Below, piece after piece: positions 45,128 to 55,327 of a stretch of 64,000 nt of DNA (position 1 is the stretch's first letter; each line of letters starts with the position of its first letter). Where the stretch lies: positions 100,650-164,649 of the forward strand of contig NZ_JAAALB010000012.1 in assembly GCF_009905545.1 (NCBI RefSeq), in the 5' to 3' direction. The position numbers were made by a program, and so were the translations under genes. The notes below the pieces were generated by a model. The model was not told the origin of the DNA, did no database searches, and saw only the letters and a list, made by a program, of their open reading frames with translations. Source of the stretch: Cellulophaga sp. BC115SP (GTDB taxonomy: Bacteria > Bacteroidota > Bacteroidia > Cytophagales > Spirosomataceae).

Positions 45128-46633
45128 ATGAGTAATTTAAAAACATTTGGCGGTTTGCCATTAGAAGTGTGGTTTGTAACAGGTAGCCAACATTTATACG
45201 GTGAAGAAACACTTCGTCAGGTAGATGAGCATTCGAAAATCATTGCGGACTCGTTCCAAGCATCTTCGATTATCCCTGTAAATGTGATTTTCAAGCCAGT
45301 GGTGAAAACACCAGATGAAATTTATAATATCTGTCAGGAGGCAAACTTCGCTCCTAACTGTATTGGTATTGTCGCATGGATGCACACTTTTTCTCCAGCA
45401 AAAATGTGGATTCGTGGTTTGAATATTTTGAAAAAACCATTGTTGCACTTACATACACAGTTCAACCGTGATATTCCTTGGTCGAGCATCGACATGGACT
45501 TTATGAACCTCAACCAATCGGCACATGGTGACCGTGAGTTTGGTTTCATTATGTCTCGTATGCGTTTGAGCCGTAAAGTTGTGGTTGGTCACTGGCAGCA
45601 AGAAGATGTTTTACAAAAAATCAATGTTTGGGCACGTGTAGCGGCAGGTCGTTTCGAAATGCAACGTTTGAAAGTGGTTCGTTTCGGTGACAATATGCGT
45701 CAAGTAGCAGTAACAGATGGCGATAAAGTAGGTGCTGAAATGACTTTTGGATTCTCAGTAAATACACACGGTGTTGGTGATTTAGTAAAGGTAATCAACC
45801 AATTCTCTGATGCTGAAATCAACCAATTGGTAAAAGAATACGAAGATACTTACCAAGTAATGGATTCTTTGAAAGCAGGTGGTGCTATGCGTGAGTCTTT
45901 GTTTGAAGCAGCACGTATCGAACTTGGTTTGAAAGCATTCTTAGAAGATGGTGGCTTTGGTGCCTATACCAATACTTTCGAAGATTTGTATGGTATGAAA
46001 CAACTACCAGGTATCGGATCTCAACGTATGATGGCCGCTGGCTATGGTTACGGTGGTGAAGGTGACTGGAAGACTTCTGCTATGGTTCGTGTCATGAAAT
46101 TCATGGCTAGTGGTTTGGAAGGAGGTAATTCTTTCATGGAAGATTATACTTACCATTTCGATCCAGCTAATCCAATGGTTTTGGGTGCACACATGTTGGA
46201 AATCTGTCCAAGTATTGCTAAAGGTGCTGTAAAATGTGAAGTACATCCATTAGGAATTGGTGGTAAAGAAGATCCAGTACGTTTGGTATTCAATGGTGGT
46301 GCTGGTGCAGCCTTGAACGTTTCTTTGATTGATATGGGTAACCGTTTCAGAATCTTGGTAAATGAAGTAGACGGCGTAGATGTAACAGAAGAATTACCAA
46401 AATTGCCAGTAGCGCGCGTATTGTGGAAACCACAACCAGATATGGCAACAGGATGTGCTGCATGGATTTTGGCTGGTGGTGCTCACCATACAGTATTTAG
46501 CCAAAACCTTACTACAGAATATATCGAGGATTTAGCTGATATGTTTGGCGTAGAGTTAGTCGTAATCAATAAAGATACTCAGTTGCGTAATCTTAAAAAT
46601 GAGTTGCGTTGGAATGAAGTAGCATTCAAATAA
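45128..46633 (+). CDS. araA: L-arabinose isomerase
   Basis: From the ATG at 45128 the product is 501 residues, the length of E. coli AraA (500). It starts [21 protein letters not shown] split around the first strand and has [30 protein letters not shown] and [10 protein letters not shown] motifs holding the manganese ligands. It converts L-arabinose to L-ribulose. An upstream in-frame ATG at 45080 lies within the repeat-rich gap and is rejected as the start. It lies in an operon with araB upstream and GH51 and araD downstream. Confidence 0.96.
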   Translation: MSNLKTFGGLPLEVWFVTGSQHLYGEETLRQVDEHSKIIADSFQASSIIPVNVIFKPVVKTPDEIYNICQEANFAPNCIGIVAWMHTFSPAKMWIRGLNILKKPLLHLHTQFNRDIPWSSIDMDFMNLNQSAHGDREFGFIMSRMRLSRKVVVGHWQQEDVLQKINVWARVAAGRFEMQRLKVVRFGDNMRQVAVTDGDKVGAEMTFGFSVNTHGVGDLVKVINQFSDAEINQLVKEYEDTYQVMDSLKAGGAMRESLFEAARIELGLKAFLEDGGFGAYTNTFEDLYGMKQLPGIGSQRMMAAGYGYGGEGDWKTSAMVRVMKFMASGLEGGNSFMEDYTYHFDPANPMVLGAHMLEICPSIAKGAVKCEVHPLGIGGKEDPVRLVFNGGAGAALNVSLIDMGNRFRILVNEVDGVDVTEELPKLPVARVLWKPQPDMATGCAAWILAGGAHHTVFSQNLTTEYIEDLADMFGVELVVINKDTQLRNLKNELRWNEVAFK

Positions 46634-46638
46634 TCCTA

Positions 46639-46675
46639 AACGAGCGAGTAGTGTTCTCGACACTATTCGCTCGTT
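46639..46675 (+). other. Stem-loop after araA
   Basis: A 15-bp stem with one mismatch (46639-46653 and 46661-46675, 7-nt loop) has no T-tract, so it is more likely a processing or stability element within the ara operon than a terminator. Confidence 0.5.
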
Positions 46676-46785
46676 AAACCTTGCAAGTAATACGGCAGAA
46701 TTTTGAGTGATGAATGGTGTTTAAAATATACTCATTGCTTTAAAGACTGCACTCAAACTGTCCTCCTAAATTAATTAACTAAACT

Positions 46786-48324
46786 ATGAAAAAATGGATT
46801 TCGACATTAGCGCTTGCAGCTATGTCATTACAAGGATTTGCTCAAAACGAAGTAACGCTTGATGCCTCGCAAGCTAAAACTCAAATCAACCGTCAGATAT
46901 ATGGTCACTTTGCGGAACATTTGGGGGCTTGTATTTATGGAGGTTTGTATGTTGGTGAAAATAACACGAAGATTCCAAACATCAACGGTGCTCGTAAGGA
47001 TGTAATTGAGGCCTTGAAAAAAATGAAGATTCCTAATCTTCGTTGGCCAGGGGGATGTTTTGCCGATACTTACCACTGGAAAGATGGTATTGGTCCTAAA
47101 AAACAACGTCCTTCAATCGTTAATGCTTGGTGGGGTGGTGTTACAGAGGATAATAGCTTTGGTACACATGATTTTTTGAATTTGTGTAAAGAATTAGGTA
47201 CAGAACCATACTTGGCTGGTAACGTGGGTAGTGGTACGGTAAAAGAATTGTCTGACTGGGTTCAATACGTAAACCATAATGGCGTAAGTCCAATGGCAAA
47301 TTTGCGTAAAGAAAACGGACAGGATAAAGCTTGGGGTGTGAAGTTCTGGGGTGTTGGAAACGAAGCTTGGGGTTGCGGTGGTAATATGAAGGCTGAATAT
47401 TATGCCAACATTTATCGTCAATATGCCACTTTTATGACGGATTGGGATAACGGTTCGAAGTTGTTTAGAATTGCTTCTGGAGCCAACTCGAAAGATTATA
47501 ATTGGACGGAAGTATTGATGCGTGATATTCCTCACCACATGTTGGAGGGTATTGCGTTACACCATTATTCTGTTATTAATTGGGACAAAAAAGGTCCAGC
47601 AGCGAATTTTACAGAAGAACATTATTTCAAAACGATGCAACAAGCTTTGTTTATGGACGAGCTTATCCAAAAGCATACTGCGATTATGGATAAATACGAT
47701 CCTAAAAAGAAAGTTGCTTTGGTAGTTGACGAATGGGGCGGCTGGTATGAAGTTGAACAAGGAACAAACCCAGGGTTTTTGTACCAACAAAATACCATGC
47801 GTGATGCTGTGTTAGCGGGTGCAACTTTGAATATTTTCCACAAACATTCTGAACGTGTGAGAATGGCAAACTTGGCTCAAATCGTAAACGTGTTGCAGGC
47901 AGTTGTGCTAACAAAGGAGGAAAAAATGATTTTGACTCCAACTTACCACGTCATGGAAATGTACAATGTTCACCAAGATGCGACCAATATTCCTGTTGAA
48001 ATAAAGTCGAATGACTATGTATTTGGTACTGAAAAATTGCCAGCGGTTTCGGTTTCGGCTTCAAAAGACCAAGCGGGTGTTGTTCATATTTCATTAACTA
48101 ACATTGACATTAACAAAGGACAAGAGATTTCTATCAACTTGAAAGGAATCACGGCGAAAGCGGTTACAGGTCGTGTGTTAACGTCGGCAAAAGTACAAGA
48201 CCACAATACTTTTGATAATCCTGAAAAAGTAAAGCCAACTACTTTTACAGGGGCAAGTATTTCTGGAGGTACGCTTAAAGTAAAATTACCTGCTACTTCG
48301 GTAGTAGTATTGGAGCTGAAATAA
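46786..48324 (+). CDS. Secreted GH51 alpha-N-arabinofuranosidase
   Basis: A signal peptide (1-20, ending GFAQ) precedes a compact GH51 enzyme of 512 residues with acid/base Glu193 (GVGNEAWGCGG) and nucleophile Glu316 (VVDEWGGWY), then a C-terminal beta sandwich. It differs from the larger GH51 at 38991 by lacking the inserted binding domain. It trims arabinofuranose from oligosaccharides to give free arabinose for AraA. Its position inside araA-araD links extracellular release directly to catabolism. Confidence 0.93.
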   Translation: MKKWISTLALAAMSLQGFAQNEVTLDASQAKTQINRQIYGHFAEHLGACIYGGLYVGENNTKIPNINGARKDVIEALKKMKIPNLRWPGGCFADTYHWKDGIGPKKQRPSIVNAWWGGVTEDNSFGTHDFLNLCKELGTEPYLAGNVGSGTVKELSDWVQYVNHNGVSPMANLRKENGQDKAWGVKFWGVGNEAWGCGGNMKAEYYANIYRQYATFMTDWDNGSKLFRIASGANSKDYNWTEVLMRDIPHHMLEGIALHHYSVINWDKKGPAANFTEEHYFKTMQQALFMDELIQKHTAIMDKYDPKKKVALVVDEWGGWYEVEQGTNPGFLYQQNTMRDAVLAGATLNIFHKHSERVRMANLAQIVNVLQAVVLTKEEKMILTPTYHVMEMYNVHQDATNIPVEIKSNDYVFGTEKLPAVSVSASKDQAGVVHISLTNIDINKGQEISINLKGITAKAVTGRVLTSAKVQDHNTFDNPEKVKPTTFTGASISGGTLKVKLPATSVVVLELK

Positions 48325-48351
48325 TAAAGCTTTTACTATACAATTGTAAAA

Positions 48352-48379
48352 ACTCGCTAGAAACCTCTTGCGAGTCTTT
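48352..48379 (+). other. Short hairpin between GH51 and araD
   Basis: A 6-bp stem (actcgc 48352-48357, gcgagt 48370-48375) followed by four T bases lies 20 bp before the araD ATG and overlaps the longer open frame. It is terminator-like but weak. Confidence 0.4.
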
Positions 48380-48400
48380 TACCTAAAATTAATTACAATC

Positions 48401-49102
48401 ATGACTTATCAATCTCTACGTGAGGAATGTTATGAAGCAAACATGCAGCTTCCTAAACTAGGTTTGGTGCTTTTTACTTTTGGTAATGTAAGTGCTGTTG
48501 ACCGTTCGCAAGCGGTGTTTGCTATCAAACCAAGTGGTGTACCTTATGAGTTTTTGAAACTTGAGGATATCGTTATTATGGACTATGATGCCAAAGTGGT
48601 AGATGGCAAAATGCGTCCTTCATCAGATACCAAAACACATGCTCAGTTATATAAAAACTGGGAAGGTATTGGCGGAATCACACATACACATAGTACGTAT
48701 GCTGTGGCTTGGTCACAAGCTGGTTTAGACATTCCTATCTTCGGAACTACGCATGCGGATCATACTCACCAAGATATTCCATGCGCACCTGTGTTGACTG
48801 ACGAAATGATTGAAGGTGATTATGAATTTGAAACGGGTAATCAAATCTTCAACTGTTTTGCTGATAAAGGTCTTTCTTACAAAGAAATGGAAATGGTTCT
48901 TTTACAAAACCATGGACCATTTACTTGGGGAAAAACGGCTGAAAAGTCAGTTTATAGCGCAGCTGTTCTAGAAGAAGTCGCACGTATGGCTTATTTGACA
49001 TTACAAATCAATCCTAATACCCCACGCATTAAAGACACTTTGCGCTTAAAGCATTATGAGCGTAAGCATGGCAAAAATGCGTATTACGGTCAAGGATGCT
49101 AA
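48401..49102 (+). CDS. araD: L-ribulose-5-phosphate 4-epimerase
   Basis: The ATG at 48401 gives 233 residues, close to E. coli AraD (231). The class II aldolase/epimerase fold shows GNVSAVDR, KPSGVPYE, zinc ligands in THTHSTYA, TTHADHTHQD and the later LLQNHGPFTWG. It converts L-ribulose-5-phosphate to D-xylulose-5-phosphate, completing the arabinose pathway. An earlier in-frame ATG at 48368 lies inside a hairpin and is unlikely to be used. Confidence 0.95.
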   Translation: MTYQSLREECYEANMQLPKLGLVLFTFGNVSAVDRSQAVFAIKPSGVPYEFLKLEDIVIMDYDAKVVDGKMRPSSDTKTHAQLYKNWEGIGGITHTHSTYAVAWSQAGLDIPIFGTTHADHTHQDIPCAPVLTDEMIEGDYEFETGNQIFNCFADKGLSYKEMEMVLLQNHGPFTWGKTAEKSVYSAAVLEEVARMAYLTLQINPNTPRIKDTLRLKHYERKHGKNAYYGQGC

Positions 49103-49170
49103 GTGATGAGTTTAGATTTCTGAGTTTTGAAAACTAAGTATTATAGCGCATTTCTCTAAAAGTAAAAAAG

Positions 49171-49214
49171 GTTTCGCTATTGGTTTTTATTTTCTTGAAA
49201 ACTAATAGCGAAAC
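49171..49214 (+). terminator. Terminator-like hairpin after araD
   Basis: A 17-bp stem with one wobble (49171-49187 and 49198-49214, 10-nt loop) separates araD from the symporter gene. There is no clear T-run at the exit. Confidence 0.55.
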
Positions 49215-49386
49215 AACCTACAAGTCAAACACTATAAAATAAATAAGCGTACTGAGTTGAGAAGATAAGGAAGGTTTTTATTAACTAAACTTTTCATTCT
49301 CAATTCGGTACAGAAACGTAATTTTCAAATTAAACCTAAAAGCCCTTGGTGAAGCCTCACCATCTTTTATCACCTTCTATTAATCT

Positions 49387-51042
49387 ATGAAGCTCGGATT
49401 AGAATCTCTCGACTACATTATCTTTTTTGTGTACTTCGTTATCGTGGCAAGCTACGGTTATTGGGTTTACAAAAATAAGGGTAAGCAAACTGCTGACTCA
49501 AAAGACTTTTTCTTGGCGGAAGGTTCACTTACTTGGTGGGCTATTGGTTCGTCGATTATTGCCTCAAATATCTCAGCCGAACAATTTATCGGTATGAGTG
49601 GACAGGCTTTTCAATTAGGTATTGCTATTTCGGTGTACGAATTGGTGGGAGCTTTCTCGCTGATTTTGATTGCGGTATTCTTTTTACCGATGTATATCCG
49701 AAACAATATTTACACTATGCCACAGTTTTTGGCAAGTCGCTATGACAATCGTATCAGTACGATTATGGCAGTATTCTGGTTGTTTTTGTACATTTTGGTC
49801 AACCTAACTTCTATTATCTACCTAGGAGCATTGAGTCTTGAGACGATGACAGGCTTTAGTTTTATGGCTTGTGCAACCTTCTTGACCATATTTGCGATTT
49901 TTATTACCCTTGGAGGTATGAAGGTAATTGGTTATACCGATGTAATTCAGGTTGTTTGTTTGGTCGTAGGTGGTTTGGCAACGACTTACTTGGCATTAGA
50001 TTTACTTTCAGCAAAAGTGGGTTCTGGAGCAGGTATTTTCGAAGGCTTAAGTTTGATTAAAGACAAAGCGGATAGTCATTTGCACATGATTTTTGCCAAA
50101 GGACAATACCAAGTGCATGATGGTCAGGGAGGTATGATTGATGCGTACAACCAATTGCCAGGCTTATTAATGTTTATTGTTGGTGGTCAATGGATTGTAA
50201 ACCTTAATTACTTTGGTTGTAATCAATATATCACGCAACGCGCTTTAGGTGCAGACTTAAAAACAGCTCGTTCAGGTTTGTTGTTTGCTTCATTCCTCAA
50301 AATGTTGATGCCAATCATTGTTGTATTACCAGGTTTGGCAGCGTATGTACTATTCCAAGAAAATGCAGATATGGCAATTGTCGAAGGAATTAGAGAAGGC
50401 GGTATTGTGAAACCAGACAATGCATATCCAGTTTTGTTAAATATCCTTCCTACAGGTTTGAAAGGTATGGCGTTTGCAGCACTTACCGCAGCGATTGTAG
50501 CGTCATTGGCAGGAAAAGCCAACAGTATCTCGACGATTTATGTATTGGATATTCATAAGAAATTCTTCGCACCAGACCTAAACGAAAAGCAAATGGTATG
50601 GATGGGTCGTGTATCTATTGTAGTGTCTTTTGTAATTGCATTGGCTATTAGTCCATTGTTGAAAAACTTAGGTCAAGGTTTCCAATACATTCAAGAATAC
50701 ACAGGATTTATTTCTCCAGGTATCTTAGCAATTTTCTTGTTAGGTTTCTTCTGGAAAAAGGCTACTGCCAACGGTGCATTAGCTGCTACTATCTTGAGTA
50801 TTCCGATGTCGGCATTGTTAAAAGTTCAAGCGCCAGATATGCCTTTCCTTAACCGTATGGGTGTTGTATTCTGGATTTGTGCACTGGTAACTGTTGTCAT
50901 CAGTTTAATTGAATCAAAAGGAAAAGACCATCCAAAAGCTTTTGTTGTGGATAGTACTTGGTTTAAATCTGACAAAGCTTTCCGTTTTGGTGCACTATTG
51001 ATTACTGCCGTTGTCGTATTGATTTATACGATATTCTGGTAA
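49387..51042 (+). CDS. Sodium:solute symporter (SSS/SGLT family), probable arabinose importer
   Basis: The 551-residue membrane protein has about 14 hydrophobic segments and the SSS signatures GSSIIASNISAEQFIGMSGQAF and GQWIVNLNYFGCNQYITQRALGA, as in the Vibrio sodium/galactose transporter. It should bring pentose monomers across the inner membrane driven by sodium. The position after araBAD makes L-arabinose the probable substrate. It has its own 284-bp upstream gap. Confidence 0.9.
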   Translation: MKLGLESLDYIIFFVYFVIVASYGYWVYKNKGKQTADSKDFFLAEGSLTWWAIGSSIIASNISAEQFIGMSGQAFQLGIAISVYELVGAFSLILIAVFFLPMYIRNNIYTMPQFLASRYDNRISTIMAVFWLFLYILVNLTSIIYLGALSLETMTGFSFMACATFLTIFAIFITLGGMKVIGYTDVIQVVCLVVGGLATTYLALDLLSAKVGSGAGIFEGLSLIKDKADSHLHMIFAKGQYQVHDGQGGMIDAYNQLPGLLMFIVGGQWIVNLNYFGCNQYITQRALGADLKTARSGLLFASFLKMLMPIIVVLPGLAAYVLFQENADMAIVEGIREGGIVKPDNAYPVLLNILPTGLKGMAFAALTAAIVASLAGKANSISTIYVLDIHKKFFAPDLNEKQMVWMGRVSIVVSFVIALAISPLLKNLGQGFQYIQEYTGFISPGILAIFLLGFFWKKATANGALAATILSIPMSALLKVQAPDMPFLNRMGVVFWICALVTVVISLIESKGKDHPKAFVVDSTWFKSDKAFRFGALLITAVVVLIYTIFW

Positions 51043-51084
51043 GATTTTCGATTTGAAAATTTGAAGATTTTATAATTTGAAAAT

Positions 51085-51130
51085 GAATTTGTATCTGTGG
51101 CGAGTACTCCTAACCATGGATACAAATTTC
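51085..51130 (+). other. Stem-loop after the symporter gene
   Basis: A 16-bp imperfect inverted repeat (51085-51100 and 51115-51130, three mismatches) is followed by two copies of ttcaataaatcact near 51128-51165. No gene lies in the gap. Confidence 0.35.
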
Positions 51131-51201
51131 AATAAATCACTTAACCACTAATTCAATAAATCACTCAATACTTATACCCACCCAATATTTCAGTTATTGA
51201 T

Positions 51202-52146
51202 ATGAAAATTCGATTTTTTTTAGGACTCTTTGTTGGAATGCTTCTTGGACTTGGAACAACATCTATGGCACAGAATGATGTCTATTTGTTTTCTTCTTTC
51301 AGAGATAATGGTCAAGATGGTTTGCATTTGGCTTATAGTTATGATGGTTATAATTGGACTGCATTGAAAAAGGATAGTTCATTTTTACGTCCAACAGTTA
51401 GCAAAGACAAGCTCATGCGTGACCCTTGTATTTTGAAAGGTCCAGATGGTTACTTTCACATGGTATGGACAGTTTCTTGGAATGACCTTGGCATCGGCTA
51501 TGCACGTTCGAAAGATTTGGTGCATTGGTCAGAACAACAATTTATCCCTGTGATGGCACATGAGCCAACTGCGCTCAACTGCTGGGCACCAGAGATTAAT
51601 TATGATGCTAAAACCAAGGAATATTTGATTTATTGGGCTACTACCATTCCTGATAGATTTGCCAGTACCGAAGGTGGCAAAGGCGATGGCAAATACAACC
51701 ACCGTATGTATTCGACTTCAACAAAGGATTTCAAGACATTTACCCCTACTCGCTTATTTTATGACCCTGGTTTCAACGTAATCGATGTATCAATTTTTCA
51801 AGTTTCCAAGAAAAAATATGCTATGATTATGAAAGATGAGACCAAAAACCCTGTAAAAAAGAATTTGAAGCTTGCTTTGAGCAAACATTTGAACAGTGGT
51901 TTTTCGCCTGCATCTGAACCAATCTCAAAATTAGATTGGATTGAAGGACCAACGGTAACTAAAATTGGTGAGGATTGGGTTGTATATTTCGACCAATATA
52001 CACGCCACAAAATGGGAGCTTTGAAATCGAAAGACCTAAAAAATTGGATAGATATTTCTGAAGAAGTTCATTTTCCGAAGGGTACTCGTCATGGAACGGT
52101 ATTTAAGGCAAGTAAGGCAGATGTTGAGTTTTTACTAAAACAATAA
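51202..52146 (+). CDS. Secreted glycoside hydrolase family 43-like enzyme
   Basis: The 314-residue product has a signal peptide (about 1-24, ending SMAQ) and a five-bladed propeller with candidate catalytic residues in LMRDPCIL, NVIDVSIF and WIEGPTVT. It also has repeated WxS-type blade motifs (AYSYDGYNWT, ARSKDLVHWS, STSTKDFKTFT). It is less canonical than the two other GH43 proteins, and its specificity is uncertain; arabinose-containing oligomers fit the context. It is the first gene of a tight set with the HAD phosphatase and transaldolase. Confidence 0.8.
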   Translation: MKIRFFLGLFVGMLLGLGTTSMAQNDVYLFSSFRDNGQDGLHLAYSYDGYNWTALKKDSSFLRPTVSKDKLMRDPCILKGPDGYFHMVWTVSWNDLGIGYARSKDLVHWSEQQFIPVMAHEPTALNCWAPEINYDAKTKEYLIYWATTIPDRFASTEGGKGDGKYNHRMYSTSTKDFKTFTPTRLFYDPGFNVIDVSIFQVSKKKYAMIMKDETKNPVKKNLKLALSKHLNSGFSPASEPISKLDWIEGPTVTKIGEDWVVYFDQYTRHKMGALKSKDLKNWIDISEEVHFPKGTRHGTVFKASKADVEFLLKQ

Positions 52147-52154
52147 TTTTTGTG

Positions 52155-52811
52155 ATGCAAAATGCTCTAATTTTTGATATGGACGGAACCATGGTGGACA
52201 ACATGATGGTTCATCATCGTGCATGGCAAAAGAAACTCGCCGAACTAGGGAAAGAAATGACTTTGGAGGAAGTTATCGCTACATGTCATGGCAAAAATGA
52301 TGAAATTTTACAGCGTATTTTTGGAGAGCAATACTCTTTTGAAGAACGTGATAAAATTTCATTTGAGAAAGAGGCAATTTACCGAGAGGTATTTTTGCCT
52401 GAACTCAGATTGGTGGATGGGTTAGCACAATTGCTACAAACGGCTCATGAAGCTGGTATTCCGATAGGTATTGGTACAGCGGCGCGTGCCGAAAATGTAG
52501 ATTTTGTGTTAGACAATTTGAACATTCGTCATTATTTCAAGTCGATTGTTTGCGATCGCGATGTGACTTTGGGTAAACCAGACCCAACAGTGTTTTTTAA
52601 GGTAGCCGACCAATTGGACGTGCCTTACGAGCAATGTTTGGTATTTGAGGATTCGCCCACAGGAGCCCGCACCGCACTCAATGCTGGAATGAAGGCTGTC
52701 ATTATTACTACGACGCACAAAGCGGACGAGTTTGACGGGTTTGCAAGCGTATTGTTTTGCGTGCCCGATTACACAACCCTTAATCTGTTTTCAACTTTAA
52801 AACGTATTTGA
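52155..52811 (+). CDS. HAD-superfamily phosphatase / beta-phosphoglucomutase-like
   Basis: The 218-residue protein has HAD motif I DMDGTM with Asp8 and Asp10, a helical cap (about 17-85), motif II (GIGTAARAE), a Lys in LGKPDPTVF and motif [12 protein letters not shown]. The ATG at 52155 follows a GTG at 52152. Members dephosphorylate or isomerise sugar phosphates. It lies 8 bp after a GH43 gene and 1 bp before transaldolase, so a role in pentose-phosphate housekeeping is plausible. Confidence 0.85.
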   Translation: MQNALIFDMDGTMVDNMMVHHRAWQKKLAELGKEMTLEEVIATCHGKNDEILQRIFGEQYSFEERDKISFEKEAIYREVFLPELRLVDGLAQLLQTAHEAGIPIGIGTAARAENVDFVLDNLNIRHYFKSIVCDRDVTLGKPDPTVFFKVADQLDVPYEQCLVFEDSPTGARTALNAGMKAVIITTTHKADEFDGFASVLFCVPDYTTLNLFSTLKRI

Positions 52812-52812
52812 C

Positions 52813-53469
52813 ATGAAATTTTTTATTGACACTGCCAATTTGCAGGAAATTCAAGAAGCACAAAATTTAGGTGTATTAGATGGTGTAACAACCAACCCAT
52901 CATTGATGGCGAAAGAAGGCATCAGTGGCAAAGACAATATCATTGCACATTACAAAGCTATCTGCGCTATCGTTGATGGAGATGTAAGTGCCGAAGTAAT
53001 CTCAACTGATTATGAAGGCATGATTGCTGAGGGAGAAATACTTGCAGCATTGGATGAAAAAATCGTAGTGAAAGTTCCTATGATTAAAGATGGTATCCGT
53101 GCGATTCGCTATTTTTCTGATAAAGGAATTAAAACCAACTGTACTTTAGTGTTTTCAGCGGGACAAGCTTTATTAGCGGCAAAAGCTGGTGCAACTTATG
53201 TTTCTCCGTTCGTGGGTCGTTTAGATGATATTTCTTTTGATGGCACTGAATTAATCGAGCAAATTCGTACGATTTATGACAATTATGGTTTCGAAACAGA
53301 AATTCTAGCGGCATCTATCCGCCATCCTGTGCATATTCTTAAGTGTGCTGAAATCGGTGCGGATGTGATGACTGGTCCTTTGAGTGCTATCTTGGCATTA
53401 CTTAAACATCCTTTGACTGACATCGGTCTAGAGAAGTTTATGAAGGATATGGCAGGAAAGTGGAACTAA
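52813..53469 (+). CDS. Transaldolase (small TalC/fructose-6-phosphate aldolase-like type)
   Basis: The 218-residue protein starts [16 protein letters not shown] and has [13 protein letters not shown], the Schiff-base Lys87 in KIVVKVPM and [19 protein letters not shown]. The short type includes both transaldolases and fructose-6-phosphate aldolases. In this pentose locus transaldolase is the likelier activity, processing xylulose-5-phosphate-derived sugars. It starts 1 bp after the HAD gene stop. Confidence 0.92.
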   Translation: MKFFIDTANLQEIQEAQNLGVLDGVTTNPSLMAKEGISGKDNIIAHYKAICAIVDGDVSAEVISTDYEGMIAEGEILAALDEKIVVKVPMIKDGIRAIRYFSDKGIKTNCTLVFSAGQALLAAKAGATYVSPFVGRLDDISFDGTELIEQIRTIYDNYGFETEILAASIRHPVHILKCAEIGADVMTGPLSAILALLKHPLTDIGLEKFMKDMAGKWN

Positions 53470-53519
53470 TTGAGCGTGGCGTTTTGAATTATTAGAAAAA
53501 AAATAGGCAATTTTGGATA

Positions 53520-53572
53520 GGATTTTTGATTTCAAGATATGGGAAACTTTATCAATTCGAAATCAAAAATCC
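53520..53572 (+). other. Perfect 14-bp inverted repeat after transaldolase
   Basis: Arms ggatttttgatttc (53520-53533) and gaaatcaaaaatcc (53559-53572) with a 25-nt loop can form a stem-loop ending the GH43-HAD-transaldolase message. Confidence 0.5.
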
Positions 53573-53628
53573 GACATCCGATATAATTCTTGATAACCCA
53601 AATGTTTCCATTTTACAGTAAAAAAACT

Positions 53629-54792
53629 ATGAAAAAAAACAATCTTCTCGTAGCAAGTTTATTAACAGCCAGTTTATTGTGGGCTTGCGAAAGTAAAAAA
53701 TCTGAATCTACTCAAGGTACTTCTGATAGCTTGAAAATCGAACAATCGGCTTTCGGAAAAGTTTCTGATAGTACACAAGCTACGCTTTACACCTTGCACA
53801 ATGCAGCAGGAACTACCGTTCAAATCTCTGATTTTGGGGGTACGATTGTATCGTGGACAGCTCCAGACAAAAATGGTAAATTTGATGATATTACACTCGG
53901 ATGTGATTCACTTGCGGGTTATCAAAAAGGTGTTCCGTATTTCGGCGCTTTGATTGGTCGCTATGGCAACCGTATCGCCAAAGGACAATTTACATTGGAT
54001 GGTAAAAGCTATTCACTTGCTAAAAACAACGGACCAAATGCTTTGCATGGTGGTTTGAAGGGATTTGATAAAGTTCTTTGGAAAGCTACTCCAATTGAAG
54101 GTGAAGAGCCATCATTGAAATTGACTTACACCGCAAAAGATGGTGAGGAAGGCTACCCAGGTAATTTGTCAGTAGAAGTTGTTTATACTTTGCAAAAAGA
54201 TAATTCATTAAAAATCGACTATAAAGCAACTACAGACAAAGCGACGGTTGTAAACTTGACAAACCATGCTTATTTCAACTTGAAAGGTGGTTTTGATAGC
54301 GATATCCTAGATCATGAAGTAACTTTAAATGCTGATAAATTCTTACCAGTAGACGCAACGTTGATTCCAACTGGAGAATTGAAGCCAGTAGCTGGAACTC
54401 CATTTGATTTTACAAAGTCATCTAAAATTGGTGCTAGAATCAATGATACTAAGGATGAGCAAATTAAATTTGGATTAGGATATGATCATTGCTGGGTATT
54501 AACAGACTCAACAAAGAATTTGAAATTAGCAGCTTCTGTATATGAGCCAACAAGCGGTCGTGTGTTGGAAGTATTCACAACAGAGCCAGCTATTCAGTTT
54601 TATACGGGTAACTTCTTGGATGGAACTATCACAGGAAAAGGCGGTAAAGTGTATAAGCATCGCTTTGGTCTTTGTTTAGAAACACAACACTATCCAGATT
54701 CTCCAAACAAACCAAAATTCCCAAGTACAGTTTTGAAGCCTGGTGAAACTTACGAAACAACAACTGTTTATAAGTTTTCGGTAAAGAAATAA
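53629..54792 (+). CDS. Aldose 1-epimerase (mutarotase), lipoprotein
   Basis: The ATG at 53629 gives a lipoprotein signal (lipobox LLWAC-E) and 387 residues; the earlier frame start at 53590 is a TTG. GalM-fold motifs are visible: GALIGRYGNRIAKGQF, NNGPNALHGG, TNHAYFNL (catalytic His) and ETQHYPDSPN with the catalytic Glu just before it. It equilibrates sugar anomers in the periplasm before import by the symporter. It closes the arabinose locus. Confidence 0.93.
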   Translation: MKKNNLLVASLLTASLLWACESKKSESTQGTSDSLKIEQSAFGKVSDSTQATLYTLHNAAGTTVQISDFGGTIVSWTAPDKNGKFDDITLGCDSLAGYQKGVPYFGALIGRYGNRIAKGQFTLDGKSYSLAKNNGPNALHGGLKGFDKVLWKATPIEGEEPSLKLTYTAKDGEEGYPGNLSVEVVYTLQKDNSLKIDYKATTDKATVVNLTNHAYFNLKGGFDSDILDHEVTLNADKFLPVDATLIPTGELKPVAGTPFDFTKSSKIGARINDTKDEQIKFGLGYDHCWVLTDSTKNLKLAASVYEPTSGRVLEVFTTEPAIQFYTGNFLDGTITGKGGKVYKHRFGLCLETQHYPDSPNKPKFPSTVLKPGETYETTTVYKFSVKK

Positions 54793-54815
54793 GAAAAATA
54801 CAAAATACTGAATGG

Positions 54816-54845
54816 AAGACAGCTCTTGAAGGGCTGTCTTTTTTT
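54816..54845 (+). terminator. Terminator after the epimerase
   Basis: An 8-bp stem (aagacagc 54816-54823, gctgtctt 54833-54840) is followed by a run of T bases through 54845. Confidence 0.85.
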
Positions 54846-54925
54846 GTTTATCTCAAAATGGTAAATTAGATTTTTACTATTTTATGTATGATTATAAGAT
54901 GAAAAATTTGGAAAAGTCCTATTTT

Positions 54926-54958
54926 TTTGGGCAACTCCCGACATCTACACTAATTTTG
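54926..54958 (+). promoter_or_regulatory. Consensus promoter of the 54968 gene, nearly leaderless
   Basis: TTTG (54926-54929), a 21-nt spacer and TAATTTTG (54951-54958) match the Bacteroidota promoter. The ATG is only 9 bp after the -7 box. Confidence 0.6.
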
Positions 54959-54967
54959 TAACAAAGC

Positions 54968-55327
54968 ATGATATATTTTAAAAGTAACATATTGCCCATT
55001 TTTGCTTTGATGCTATCAGTAATGGTTATTAGCTACAGCATTACAGGGCGAACTATGTTGCAATATCAATGCGAAAATGGCCTATTGGCCAAATTGACGC
55101 TCGAACAAGCAGATACCTATTTTGATGAAATGACGCTAGCGTTTTCAAAAAACATAGGAAGTATTCTCAAAATATTACATGACTTTGACAAACTAAGTTT
55201 CAAATTAGAATTTAATTGCCTTAACGCACTCATAAGATTCAAGCCTTCAAATGCGTTAAGTAATATATTTCTTCTCGTTCCGTATCAGTTATTAACCCAA
55301 TATTATATCGACATCAATGCTCCATGA
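54968..55327 (+). CDS. Small exported or membrane-anchored protein of unknown function
   Basis: The 119-residue product has a hydrophobic N-terminal segment (about 8-26) that could be a signal anchor, then a mixed region with two cysteines (C45-like in QYQCENG and in EFNCLNAL). I recognise no family. Support comes from a consensus promoter immediately upstream and a terminator before that. The C-terminal third has low-complexity hydrophobic content, so a decayed gene is also possible. Confidence 0.5.
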   Translation: MIYFKSNILPIFALMLSVMVISYSITGRTMLQYQCENGLLAKLTLEQADTYFDEMTLAFSKNIGSILKILHDFDKLSFKLEFNCLNALIRFKPSNALSNIFLLVPYQLLTQYYIDINAP

